Assembly (NCBI GenBank): GCA_026389025.1 | Contig: JAPLIQ010000014.1 | Location: 1 to 35,519 of the forward strand | DNA: 35,519 bases | From: Candidatus Babelota bacterium | GTDB lineage: Bacteria; Babelota; Babeliae; Babelales; Chromulinivoraceae | Reading direction: 5' to 3' | In this document: positions 7,778 to 17,602 of the stretch, piece after piece | How the letters are laid out: each line of letters starts with the position of its first letter | Numbering within the stretch: position 1 is the first letter of the stretch | Program-made: the position numbers and the translations under genes | Notes under the pieces: model-generated | Seen by the model: the letters and a program-made list of their open reading frames with translations, nothing else | Databases searched by the model: none | What the model was told of the DNA's origin: nothing

Positions 7778-8128
7778 TTAAATTAGACCTTTTTCTGCTT
7801 TTTCCTGACAATTCAAACAACGGCGAGCGTTTGGGTTGAATTTTAAGCGGTTTTCAGAAATGCGCTCATGACACTCTTGGCAAGAGCCGTACGTTCCTGC
7901 ATCAATAGAAGCAAGTGCCGCAATAATATTTGTATATTCAGAGTATTCAGTATCTTGCAAAGACTGGCGCAGTGATTCCATTGTTAACGTCACAACCTGA
8001 TCACCATCATCTTGCGACAATCCATCAACCATTTTTTCATTGGATAGATTTTGCAATTCTTTTTCAATTTCAAGCTTACGAGATACAAGATCTTGCTTGA
8101 TTTTTTCGAGTTCTAATTTAGTTACCAT
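7778..8128 (-). CDS. DksA/TraR-type C4 zinc-finger protein
   Basis: The 116-residue protein has an N-terminal coiled-coil hairpin (about residues 1-75) and a C4 zinc finger with CQEC, 17 residues, then CLNC. This is the TraR/DksA layout. DksA and TraR bind RNA polymerase through the secondary channel and, for DksA, work with ppGpp. The coiled-coil segment has DGLSQDDGDQVVTL, close to the form seen in short DksA-like proteins. It overlaps the 3' end of tadA by 11 bases, so it is probably translationally coupled. Whether it acts like DksA or like a general zinc-finger regulator is not decided by sequence. Confidence 0.85.
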   Translation of the reverse strand: MVTKLELEKIKQDLVSRKLEIEKELQNLSNEKMVDGLSQDDGDQVVTLTMESLRQSLQDTEYSEYTNIIAALASIDAGTYGSCQECHERISENRLKFNPNARRCLNCQEKAEKGLI

Positions 8129-8579
8129 TCTTCTTATTCCTTTTTTTTTGAAAAAATAATCGTAAAATATCTTTGGACTTTTCGTAGTTCATACATTCAA
8201 TTTTAGTTCCAAGATTTTTATAAATGCCCAACTGAATGCCTTGATCAAGAGGTATACCATACTTAGTAGACAAGACACCATAGACAACACGAGAAACTCT
8301 TGAAAGATAGATCGCACCAAGACACATTAAGCAGGGTTGCAGCGTAACATATAAAGTTGTCGACGACAATCGCCAATTCATATTTCTTTTTGTAATCTTT
8401 TGAAGTACAGAAATTTCTGCATGAGCCAATTGTGTCTGTTTTTTTTCCACTTGATTGTATCCACGAGCGAGCACGACACCATGTTTATCCACCAAAACAG
8501 CGCCTATCGGAACTTCGTTGATTGCCATAGCCTTACGCGCTTGCTCGTAAGCAAGGTTCATAAAATATAAATCGTTCAT
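8118..8579 (-). CDS. tadA: tRNA-specific adenosine deaminase TadA
   Basis: This 153-residue zinc deaminase converts A34 to inosine in tRNA-Arg(ACG). The zinc ligands are the His of AHAEI, with the catalytic Glu next to it, and the two Cys of LQPCLMCLGAI. The following SRVSRVVYGV and the C-terminal basic helix (LRLFFQKKRNKK) are also typical. The ATG at 8579 has a GGGGAG site upstream. It is the first gene of a minus-strand group with the traR/dksA-like and GNAT-like genes and is divergent from gyrB. Confidence 0.93.
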   Translation of the reverse strand: MNDLYFMNLAYEQARKAMAINEVPIGAVLVDKHGVVLARGYNQVEKKQTQLAHAEISVLQKITKRNMNWRLSSTTLYVTLQPCLMCLGAIYLSRVSRVVYGVLSTKYGIPLDQGIQLGIYKNLGTKIECMNYEKSKDILRLFFQKKRNKKNGN

Positions 8580-8699
8580 TTCAAAAAACTCCCCAAGAAT
8601 AACACTTTATCGACGCGCCAATGAAAAGATTGGAATTTTTTCATTTCTTTACTAAACTTAAAAAGCATGAAAATATTTACTCTATTGTATATGAAATAA

Positions 8700-11297
<2,598 letters not shown>

Positions 11298-11318
11298 TTC
11301 TTAGATTTAAGTAAAATT

Positions 11319-11344
11319 ATAGGGCGCTTTTAAAAGCGCCCTAT
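11319..11344. terminator. Bidirectional terminator after gyrB
   Basis: A perfect 26-base palindrome with GGGCGC / GCGCCC arms and an A/T-rich centre lies between gyrB (plus) and the small exported gene ending at 11366 (minus). Both genes converge on it, so it probably ends both transcripts. Confidence 0.8.
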
Positions 11345-11365
11345 TTCATTTTTATAATTTAAAAA

Positions 11366-11731
11366 TTAAATCGATTCTTCTTCATCGGATTTAGATTTTT
11401 GTTTTTTGCCACAGTAGGATTTATAAGCAAGGTACAAGCCGCCGCTTATAACGATAGCTGTAACAATTGCACGCCTTGATAGATTCATGACAACAGCATA
11501 TTTATTAAGAGAAGCTTTTATCGACATACTATTTAAATCAGCTTCAAACGCTCCTGATATAGAATTATCGGCTGAAAATGGATACGTCGGATACGCCACA
11601 TAAATATCTTTTGTGCCAGTAACGTCATACATTACCCATGATTTTATCATTCCATTAACACCTTCTATATCAATAGAATGACTCATGCTTGAAGCGCCTA
11701 AAATGGCAAAGCACAGTAGTAACTTTTTCAT
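11366..11731 (-). CDS. Small exported membrane-anchored protein, unknown
   Basis: The start is taken at the ATG at 11731, which has GAGGAAA upstream, rather than at an earlier in-frame codon. The 121-residue product has a signal peptide (MKKLLLCFAILGASSMSHS), a short extracytoplasmic region (about residues 20-80), one transmembrane helix (AIVTAIVISGGLYLAYKSY) and a highly charged Lys/Glu tail. The layout matches the neighbour at 11889-12230: signal peptide, short domain, C-terminal anchor and charged tail. Sequence similarity between the two outside that layout is low. I recognise no family. Confidence 0.7.
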   Translation of the reverse strand: MKKLLLCFAILGASSMSHSIDIEGVNGMIKSWVMYDVTGTKDIYVAYPTYPFSADNSISGAFEADLNSMSIKASLNKYAVVMNLSRRAIVTAIVISGGLYLAYKSYCGKKQKSKSDEEESI

Positions 11732-11768
11732 ACAATTTCCTCGATACATATTAATTTTCATATGCTAT

Positions 11769-11796
11769 AGAGTATCACCTAGCCTAGATCCGTCAA
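11769..11796 (-). promoter_or_regulatory. Candidate promoter of the small exported gene 11366-11731
   Basis: On the minus strand TTGACG (11791-11796) and TACTCT (11769-11774) are 16 bases apart, and TGA directly precedes the -10 as an extended element. The GGTGATAC context is almost the same as in the promoter of the neighbouring small exported gene. Confidence 0.5.
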
Positions 11797-11837
11797 CAGA
11801 CCACCAATTTACCGTTAATTTTATAGCGTAAATAATA

Positions 11838-11870
11838 AAATAGGGCACCTTTTAAAGCGCCCTATTTACT
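11838..11870 (-). terminator. Terminator of the small exported gene 11889-12230
   Basis: An imperfect inverted repeat with AAATAGGGC / GCCCTATTT arms lies 19 bases after the stop codon. It resembles the palindrome at 11319-11344 (both contain TAGGGC...GCCCTA) and could be a diverged copy of it. Confidence 0.6.
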
Positions 11871-11888
11871 ATTTAAATCTTGAAAGAA

Positions 11889-12230
11889 TTAAGCTTGTTT
11901 AGCTTGCTCAACTGAGTCTTGATCATCAGCTTTTGGTTCTTGTTTTTTGGTGTCTTTTTTGCAAGCAATACATAATCCACAGCCAATTAGAAATGCACTC
12001 AAAAGAGCTGGTCCCGAAATCTTGGCTTGTCCCATAAACCCAAAACCTTCAACGCGTCCAAATACGCCTTCAGACAAGCTGACTCCGAACACAGCTACAG
12101 GAAGTATGTATTCGCTTCCAATTTCAGCCTCTGCACGAGCATCTACGCCGTGACTGTTAAAACTCGCATTTGCACCTTGTGACGCAAACATCAATCCAAC
12201 ACACAACATTAATTTTTTTGAGATATTCAT
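11889..12230 (-). CDS. Small exported membrane-anchored protein, unknown
   Basis: The 113-residue product starts at an ATG preceded by AGGGAA. It has a signal peptide (MNISKKLMLCVGLMFASQGANA), a Gly-rich short domain (about residues 24-78) and a hydrophobic segment (ALLSAFLIGCGLCIACKK). The charged tail is rich in Lys, Asp and Gln. No family is recognised. It is tandem with a gene of the same architecture, but each has its own promoter and terminator-like hairpin. Confidence 0.7.
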   Translation of the reverse strand: MNISKKLMLCVGLMFASQGANASFNSHGVDARAEAEIGSEYILPVAVFGVSLSEGVFGRVEGFGFMGQAKISGPALLSAFLIGCGLCIACKKDTKKQEPKADDQDSVEQAKQA

Positions 12231-12266
12231 AAAATTCCCTAATCAAAACATTAAACTTATATCTTG

Positions 12267-12296
12267 AGTGTATCACCCCTCTCCCCCACCTGTCAA
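12267..12296 (-). promoter_or_regulatory. Candidate promoter of the small exported gene 11889-12230
   Basis: On the minus strand a perfect -35 TTGACA (12291-12296) is followed after 18 bases by TACACT (12267-12272), with an extended TGA before it. The spacer is unusually G-rich (GGTGGGGGAGAGGGG). Confidence 0.55.
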
Positions 12297-12393
12297 AGAA
12301 CCTAAAGGCAAAAACCCCCTACCCAATTGCGTTTATCCCCACTTTTAGTACCCTTAAAGTAACTAAAAAACTTCACTCTTGTTGGGGGTAAAT

Positions 12394-13266
12394 ATGATGA
12401 ATTTTAAAACTTTATTTTCTACGAGAAAACGCAGTGCAGCCTGCTGGCTTGTTGCGATCCTGAGCACCTTTTTCATCGTTGCTGCAAAATATCAACCAAC
12501 GTCTCTGCAGGTGGTTCCGGCTCAACACAGCCAGTACAAAGCTGTAATTTTTGACCTTGGTGACGTACTTTTTACCACTTCAACATCTGCTAAAGTTACG
12601 ACAATTCTGCCGACTATGTTTAAGAATCCAACGCTTTTTTATCGTTTAATCGGATTTGAAGTCAAACAAGAATTATTTAAATTGCTTGATAAAGTACCTG
12701 CCAAAACAACTGAGCCCATGTACAATGGTGGCAAAAAATTACCTCAAATCATGGTTGACTGGATGACAGGTAGACCAAGCAGCGAAATCAAATTAGAAGT
12801 ATTACGACAGATCAGAAAAAGCCCTCACAGCACAGCTATAAAAAATCTTTTTAGAAGCATTACACGTCTTATGTTTGATCCTGTAACGTTAGCCAATTCT
12901 CAAACACCGATCAAACCAATGGTCGATTTGGTAAAGAAATTGAAAAAGAATGGGTACAAACTGTACGTGCTTTCAAACTGGGAAACTGATTCATTTAAAT
13001 CACTTAAAAAACAACATGCAGAATTATTTAATCTGTTTGATGGAATAATGATTTCAGGTCAAGAAAAAATGGGTAAACCAAGCCCTGAGCTGTACACACG
13101 ACTACTTGAAAAATATAACTTAGACTGCTCGCAGTGCACCTTCATTGATGATGAAGCGTACAACACGCAGTCTGCAGAAAAACTTGGCATCAACTCCATC
13201 GTATGTAAAAATACTTCTTCTGTGTGTAAAGGCCTGATCAACTTAGGGGTTATGGCTCTTAAATGA
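12394..13266 (+). CDS. HAD-superfamily hydrolase with N-terminal membrane segment
   Basis: The start is set at the ATG at 12394, behind a GGGGG site. An upstream in-frame TTG lacks support. The 290-residue protein has an N-terminal hydrophobic helix (about residues 16-31, signal or anchor). A HAD core follows. Motif I is VIFDLGDVLF with the nucleophile at Asp54 and Gly at +2, as in YihX-type HADs. Motif II is LSNW (Ser194), motif III is the Lys of GKPSPELY (Lys228), and motif IV is FIDDEA (Asp252-Asp253). All catalytic positions are intact, so it is probably an active phosphatase-like enzyme placed outside the cytosol. The substrate is unknown. Its stop overlaps the tilS start (ATGA). A degenerate paralogue lies at 18879-19667. 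Confidence 0.8.
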   Translation: MMNFKTLFSTRKRSAACWLVAILSTFFIVAAKYQPTSLQVVPAQHSQYKAVIFDLGDVLFTTSTSAKVTTILPTMFKNPTLFYRLIGFEVKQELFKLLDKVPAKTTEPMYNGGKKLPQIMVDWMTGRPSSEIKLEVLRQIRKSPHSTAIKNLFRSITRLMFDPVTLANSQTPIKPMVDLVKKLKKNGYKLYVLSNWETDSFKSLKKQHAELFNLFDGIMISGQEKMGKPSPELYTRLLEKYNLDCSQCTFIDDEAYNTQSAEKLGINSIVCKNTSSVCKGLINLGVMALK

Positions 13267-14204
13267 TTACGCACGAATCAATCAGCAAAAATATCTCTCA
13301 CAATTCAACCATCATTGTAGGCTTTTCAGGAGGTCCAGACTCAGTCTGCCTCCTACTTTTTTTAAACAATTTAAAACAAAGCCATAATCTTACATTAATC
13401 GCTGCACATCTTGATCACGAGTGGCGTCCAGAGTCAGCTCAAGATGCTGTGTGGTGCATGCAATTTTGCGAGCGACTGAATATTCAATTCATCTCAAAAA
13501 AATCATCCGAGCTCGATTTTATTGCTAAATCCAATGGTTCTAAAGAAGAAGTCGGAAGAAATCTCCGTCGTCATTTTTTTGATCAATGCGTTCAAGCATT
13601 TCAAGCAACACATATCGCCCTTGCGCACCACCAAGACGATCAAATCGAAACATTTTTTATCAGGCTGGCTCGAGGTAGCTCTGTGGCAGGACTGGGCAGC
13701 ATGCGAATACATGACGGCTTGTACGTTCGACCACTTTTACAGATTAAAAAACAAGAGATTTTAGACTATTTAGCTTGCAACAATGTACCGTTTTTAATCG
13801 ACTATACAAACAACGACCTCTGTTTTTTGCGTAATCGTATTCGAAAAAACCTTACTCCAATACTCGATTCCATCGACACACGTATGCAGAGCAACATTAT
13901 TTCTTGCATAGACCACATGCAACACACTGACGATTTTTTAAAACAAATCACGCAGCAAACTTTAGACAGCCTAAAAACTTCTCATGGAATTGATTGCCAA
14001 AAGTTTTTAAATCTTCACGCGGTTTTGCAACACCGAATTTTGCTCAACTTGCTCATTGAACATAAAATTGCTTGCACCCCTAGCACGGCATTGTTTCATG
14101 AAATCATTCGTTTTTTGCGACCTGGCAAGCATAACCAACATCAAATAAACCCGTCACTGACTATCGTCAAACATAAAAATTACTTTTCTTTTAAGCCTCT
14201 GTAG
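13263..14204 (+). CDS. tilS: tRNA(Ile)-lysidine synthase TilS
   Basis: TilS uses ATP and lysine to convert C34 of tRNA-Ile(CAU) to lysidine, so that it reads AUA. The N-type ATP pyrophosphatase P-loop is VGFSGGPDSVCLL near the N-terminus. The family motifs AAHLDHEWRPES, EEVGRNLRRHFF, ALAHHQDDQIETFFIRLARG and YVRPLLQIKKQEI follow in order. At 313 residues it resembles shorter TilS forms, with a reduced C-terminal part. It overlaps the HAD gene stop by four bases (ATGA), which implies translational coupling. Confidence 0.95.
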   Translation: MITHESISKNISHNSTIIVGFSGGPDSVCLLLFLNNLKQSHNLTLIAAHLDHEWRPESAQDAVWCMQFCERLNIQFISKKSSELDFIAKSNGSKEEVGRNLRRHFFDQCVQAFQATHIALAHHQDDQIETFFIRLARGSSVAGLGSMRIHDGLYVRPLLQIKKQEILDYLACNNVPFLIDYTNNDLCFLRNRIRKNLTPILDSIDTRMQSNIISCIDHMQHTDDFLKQITQQTLDSLKTSHGIDCQKFLNLHAVLQHRILLNLLIEHKIACTPSTALFHEIIRFLRPGKHNQHQINPSLTIVKHKNYFSFKPL

Positions 14205-14266
14205 ATTTCTTCTCCTATTTTGAAGTACACTATAAAAAGTTTATTCATGCAATAAAAAGGAGCACT

Positions 14267-15358
14267 TTGAAGGAGCGTAACGAAGAGCATAAAAAAGAAA
14301 CTACTCATCCTATTTTAATATGGATTATAGCTTCAATTCTATTTCACATGTTGCTTACCTTAATAAGCATCGTGCTGCACATCGATGATTATCGCGATAC
14401 AACTACTCGAAAAAAAGATGATCGTTTTGTGATGTCTCAACAAGAAAAAAATTCAGCAACGATGATGCTCGATCAAATCAAAAAACCAACAACACAAAGT
14501 ACAAAAGTTGAAAAAAGCAGTCCGCTCCCAGAAAAACCTATTGAAAAAGAAGTTAAGCCAGAAGATCCAACTTTAATTCATACGTTAATTCCTGGACGAA
14601 AAGGCTTAGATCTACAAAATATCACCGATCAGCTATCAAATGCTGAGGGGCAAAAGCCAGAAAAAATCACTGAGTCAAAACCAGTAGAAGAAAAAAAACC
14701 AATTCCTGCTCCAGAACCTAAGAAAACTCAGGCCCCAAAATTAGAAGAAATTATTGAAAAAAAAGAACAGCCTAAAAAATTAAGTAAAAATGGGTCAAAT
14801 CTCTATGAAGGGCCCCAAGAGGACCCTGTCAAAAAGCAGGATGCTTCAGCTGAGCAAGAACAGGTACAAAAATCAACTGAACAAACATCCCTTGACTCAA
14901 CAGTGGTCCCATCACAAACAAGTCCCATCGATCATTATCAATTTGTTCCAAAGCAAACCATGTCTTTAAAAGACCTCCAGCTTGGATTTAATAAATACCT
15001 CAACAATGTGGGCAATACCGAATGCTTGATTCAACAGGGCAATACTCAAGCCGTACCTGACGGACAAAGCCTAAAAAACATCACCTATAAAAATCAATTT
15101 GCTAAAACCATGATTGGCTCGATCCATGCTCATCCTAAAGCTCGCATCATGCAATATAAAAGAGATAAGCAAATCAGCTTTGTTATCACCATTGATCGCA
15201 AAGGAAAACTCCTTGATTTGCAGGTGACAAAAGAAAGCGGAGACCCTATGATTGATAGTATAATTATAGAATCTCTCAATACCGCAGGACTTTATCCAGC
15301 AGTCCCTAATTTCATTGTAGACGATCCATACGTGCAACAGTGGACTATTTTGTACTAA
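14267..15358 (+). CDS. TonB-like energy transducer
   Basis: The TTG start at 14267 has AAGGAG at good spacing. The 363-residue protein has a cytosolic basic N-terminus, one transmembrane helix (about residues 17-37), and a long Pro/Lys/Glu-rich linker (residues 60-220, with PEKPIEKEVKPEDP and KPIPAPEPKKTQAP) as expected for spanning the periplasm. The C-terminal domain of about 90 residues resembles TonB_C (HPKARIMQYKRDKQISFVI, then a final helix-strand around LYPAVPNF). TonB carries ExbB/ExbD-derived energy to outer-membrane transporters, but no exbB, exbD or receptor gene is in the window. A TolA-like role is an alternative. Confidence 0.7.
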   Translation: MKERNEEHKKETTHPILIWIIASILFHMLLTLISIVLHIDDYRDTTTRKKDDRFVMSQQEKNSATMMLDQIKKPTTQSTKVEKSSPLPEKPIEKEVKPEDPTLIHTLIPGRKGLDLQNITDQLSNAEGQKPEKITESKPVEEKKPIPAPEPKKTQAPKLEEIIEKKEQPKKLSKNGSNLYEGPQEDPVKKQDASAEQEQVQKSTEQTSLDSTVVPSQTSPIDHYQFVPKQTMSLKDLQLGFNKYLNNVGNTECLIQQGNTQAVPDGQSLKNITYKNQFAKTMIGSIHAHPKARIMQYKRDKQISFVITIDRKGKLLDLQVTKESGDPMIDSIIIESLNTAGLYPAVPNFIVDDPYVQQWTILY

Positions 15359-15411
15359 TTTAAAAAAATCCTTGTTTTTTGCTTTGTCAGTAGGGTATTC
15401 TTCTTATATGG

Positions 15412-15690
15412 ATGAAGCGAAAGCAAGTCACCAAAGTTGTAAAAAACTGGAATCGATTTGCAGTTATCATTCTAAAAAAAGGAAGGCGGTATTATTCCCT
15501 AGGCAGTGTAAAAGCTAAGCCAGTTTATAATGCCCCCCTAATTAAAAATATAAAATTGCCCGCAGAATTCGTTCTTCGGGCAGTCTTATTTTATAGAGAT
15601 AATTTGGTCCGATATAATTTTTTGGTATACTATAAAAGTGTACTTGATAAAGGTTATTTTAAACTTCATACTCCAAAAAAATCACTATGA
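15412..15690 (+). CDS. Doubtful small basic protein upstream of dnaJ
   Basis: The frame gives 92 residues, rich in Lys, Tyr, Val and Leu (KRKQVTKVVKNWNRFAVIIL at the start), with no recognised family. For it: the stop overlaps the dnaJ start as ATGA, and dnaJ itself has no clear ribosome site, so coupling would make sense. Against it: the ribosome site is poor, a stable hairpin sits inside it (15557-15582), and a plausible dnaJ promoter lies within its 3' part. I list it because the overlap is suggestive, at low confidence. Confidence 0.35.
   Translation: MKRKQVTKVVKNWNRFAVIILKKGRRYYSLGSVKAKPVYNAPLIKNIKLPAEFVLRAVLFYRDNLVRYNFLVYYKSVLDKGYFKLHTPKKSL
15557..15582 (+). terminator. Hairpin, possible terminator after the tonB-like gene
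   Basis: Eleven-base arms (TGCCCGCAGAA / TTCTTCGGGCA) pair with one mismatch around a TTCG loop and are followed by a T-rich stretch broken by other bases. It could end the tonB-like transcript. It lies inside the doubtful ORF at 15412-15690, so both cannot be taken at face value. Confidence 0.4.
15604..15631 (+). promoter_or_regulatory. Candidate promoter of dnaJ
   Basis: A good -10 TATACT (15626-15631) is preceded after 16 bases by a weak -35 TTGGTC (15604-15609). It would give dnaJ a leader of about 50 bases. No CIRCE-type inverted repeat was seen around it. Confidence 0.4.
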
Positions 15691-16829
15691 GCAAAAAAAA
15701 TTATTATGACATTTTAGGTGTCAGCAAAACAGCAGATCTTGCTGAAATCAAAAAGGCTTATCGTAAACTTGCAATGAAATATCATCCAGATCGAAACCCT
15801 GGCAACAAAGAAGCTGAAGAAATGTTTAAAGAGGCTGCATCAGCCTATGAAATTATTTCAGATGAAAAAAAACGTGCACAGTACGATCAATATGGTCATG
15901 ATGGTTATCAAAATATGCAAAGTGGTGGTGGCCAGCATACAAACATGGATGACATATTTAAAAACTTTGGAGATATGTTTGGTGGCGCTGATTTTGGAGA
16001 TATTTTCGGTCAAGGTGCTCCTCGACGAAAAAAGAGCGGTCCGACTCCGCAAAGAGGTCATGATCTAGCTCAAGAAGTTACCTTAACTCTTAAAGATGCA
16101 TATCTTGGTACAAAAAAAGAAATTTCTTACTACCATGCTTTTGCATGTAGTGAATGCAATCATCAAGGTTTTAAAAACAAAACTGATGTAGTAACATGCG
16201 GCCAATGTAAAGGCGCTGGCCAAGTTAGATATCAACAAGGTTTCTTTGCAGTTTCACAACCGTGTCACGCTTGCCAAGGTCAAGGATACAGCATTAAAAA
16301 TCCTTGCACAAATTGCAAAGGCCAATCAAGAAAACAAGAATTTGAACGATTTTCAGTCACTATTCCTCAAGGAATTTTTGATGGTGCTGAACTGCGCATT
16401 GCTCAAAAAGGTGACGCTGGAATTTACGGCGGTCCAAGCGGAGATTTATTCTTAAGAATTAAAATTACTCCTGATAAAAAATTCCATCGTATCGAAAATG
16501 ATTTAGTAAGTAATTTAATGCTAACGTATCCGCAATTGGTTCTTGGCTGTCAAATTGAAATTGAAAACATTGATGGCACAAAAATATCAGTTAAAGTTCC
16601 AAAAGGTTGCCCTGTCGGCGAAAAAATTATTGTCGCTGGTAAAGGCTTTACCAAATTAAAAGGATTTGGAACTGGCAATTTAATAATCATTACACAATGT
16701 CACATTCCAAAAAAACTAACTGCCGAACAAAAAGAATCTCTTGATACATTTGCTCAACAACTTGGTACTGATGTAACTGATCATCAAGATGGTTTCATTA
16801 GTTCAATTTTCAAAAAATTCTTAGGCTAA
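15687..16829 (+). CDS. dnaJ: Chaperone protein DnaJ
   Basis: DnaJ delivers clients to DnaK and stimulates its ATPase. The J domain (residues 1-70) has the HPDR loop (KYHPDRNPGNK). A Gly/Phe-rich linker follows (about residues 75-115). The zinc domain has four CxxC units: CSECNHQG, CGQCKGAG, CHACQGQG and CTNCKGQS, the last with Ser replacing the usual Gly. The C-terminal client-binding domains follow, with a DLFLRIKITPDKKFHR segment. At 380 residues it is a normal type I DnaJ. dnaK and grpE are not adjacent. Confidence 0.97.
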   Translation: MSKKNYYDILGVSKTADLAEIKKAYRKLAMKYHPDRNPGNKEAEEMFKEAASAYEIISDEKKRAQYDQYGHDGYQNMQSGGGQHTNMDDIFKNFGDMFGGADFGDIFGQGAPRRKKSGPTPQRGHDLAQEVTLTLKDAYLGTKKEISYYHAFACSECNHQGFKNKTDVVTCGQCKGAGQVRYQQGFFAVSQPCHACQGQGYSIKNPCTNCKGQSRKQEFERFSVTIPQGIFDGAELRIAQKGDAGIYGGPSGDLFLRIKITPDKKFHRIENDLVSNLMLTYPQLVLGCQIEIENIDGTKISVKVPKGCPVGEKIIVAGKGFTKLKGFGTGNLIIITQCHIPKKLTAEQKESLDTFAQQLGTDVTDHQDGFISSIFKKFLG

Positions 16830-16851
16830 TTTTTATTATAAAATTCTCAAG

Positions 16852-16884
16852 AAAAAAGGGTCGTGTTTTACACGACCCTTTTTG
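16852..16884. terminator. Bidirectional terminator after dnaJ
   Basis: A perfect stem (GGGTCGTG / CACGACCC, extended by flanking A and T runs) with a TTTTA loop lies between dnaJ (plus) and the converging secreted-protein gene (minus). The A-run and T-run allow termination in both directions. Confidence 0.88.
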
Positions 16885-16898
16885 AATTAAATTCAGTT

Positions 16899-17357
16899 TT
16901 ACTTCCTAGGAGAAGAAGGCTTAGGAGATGGAGTCAGTTTCTCTGGTGTTCCAGCTTTACAATCAGATACTGGCTTCATATCCATTCCATCGAGCGAAGC
17001 TGTTGATGGAGATACGCTGCCACTAAACCTGCCATAATTTGAATCAGGTGAAGCAGCTACAGAAGTAACGATCCCAACAGGAAGGAGATCTCGCATAGAT
17101 GATCCTCTAGATAGTACAGAAGTGTCAAATAGATCATCGCAAGATTTTTGACAACGATTTTTAGGTGATGGCGTTAATTTTTTTGGTGTTCCACCAGTTG
17201 AGCAATCTTGATCTGCAGAAATTTTGGGTTTGGCGAGAGCAGTTACAATTGAAATTTGAACATTATGTTTAGTAAATTGTTCACCGTAACTAGAAACAAT
17301 GAAATCTCCGCTCATGATTCCACATAGAACCAAACTTAACCTAAAACCTCTGTCCAT
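16899..17357 (-). CDS. Secreted Ser/Thr-Pro-rich protein with repeated motif
   Basis: The start is taken at the ATG at 17357, just after an AAGGAG site. The longer frame upstream has no such site. The 152-residue product has a signal-like N-terminus (MDRGFRLSLVLCGIMSGDFI). The rest is low-complexity and probably disordered. A unit is repeated twice: DCSTGGTPKKLTPSPK and DCKAGTPEKLTPSPK. The protein contains TPKK, TPEK and SPRK, which fit the eukaryotic proline-directed kinase pattern S/T-P-x-K. I recognise no family. A host-directed role is conjecture. It is convergent with dnaJ and downstream of the NurA gene. Confidence 0.6.
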   Translation of the reverse strand: MDRGFRLSLVLCGIMSGDFIVSSYGEQFTKHNVQISIVTALAKPKISADQDCSTGGTPKKLTPSPKNRCQKSCDDLFDTSVLSRGSSMRDLLPVGIVTSVAASPDSNYGRFSGSVSPSTASLDGMDMKPVSDCKAGTPEKLTPSPKPSSPRK

Positions 17358-17602
17358 CCCGCTCCTTTTGATAGTAATGAATTTTATTTTTTCAATGACT
17401 TGTGAGAAATCTGTAAACTTATGCAAATAACTATATAAGTAATTTTGAAATAATGCAACGTCGTCCGCGCGATGACGCATGAACAACCTTAACATAAGAA
17501 ATTTCTCAAAAAAAAGACTTTATAAAAAAAGCTCCAAAAATCTTTACCGAAAAAGAAAAAGGTCTTGTGATTTTATTAAGATTGTATTGATTTGCAATTG
17601 AC

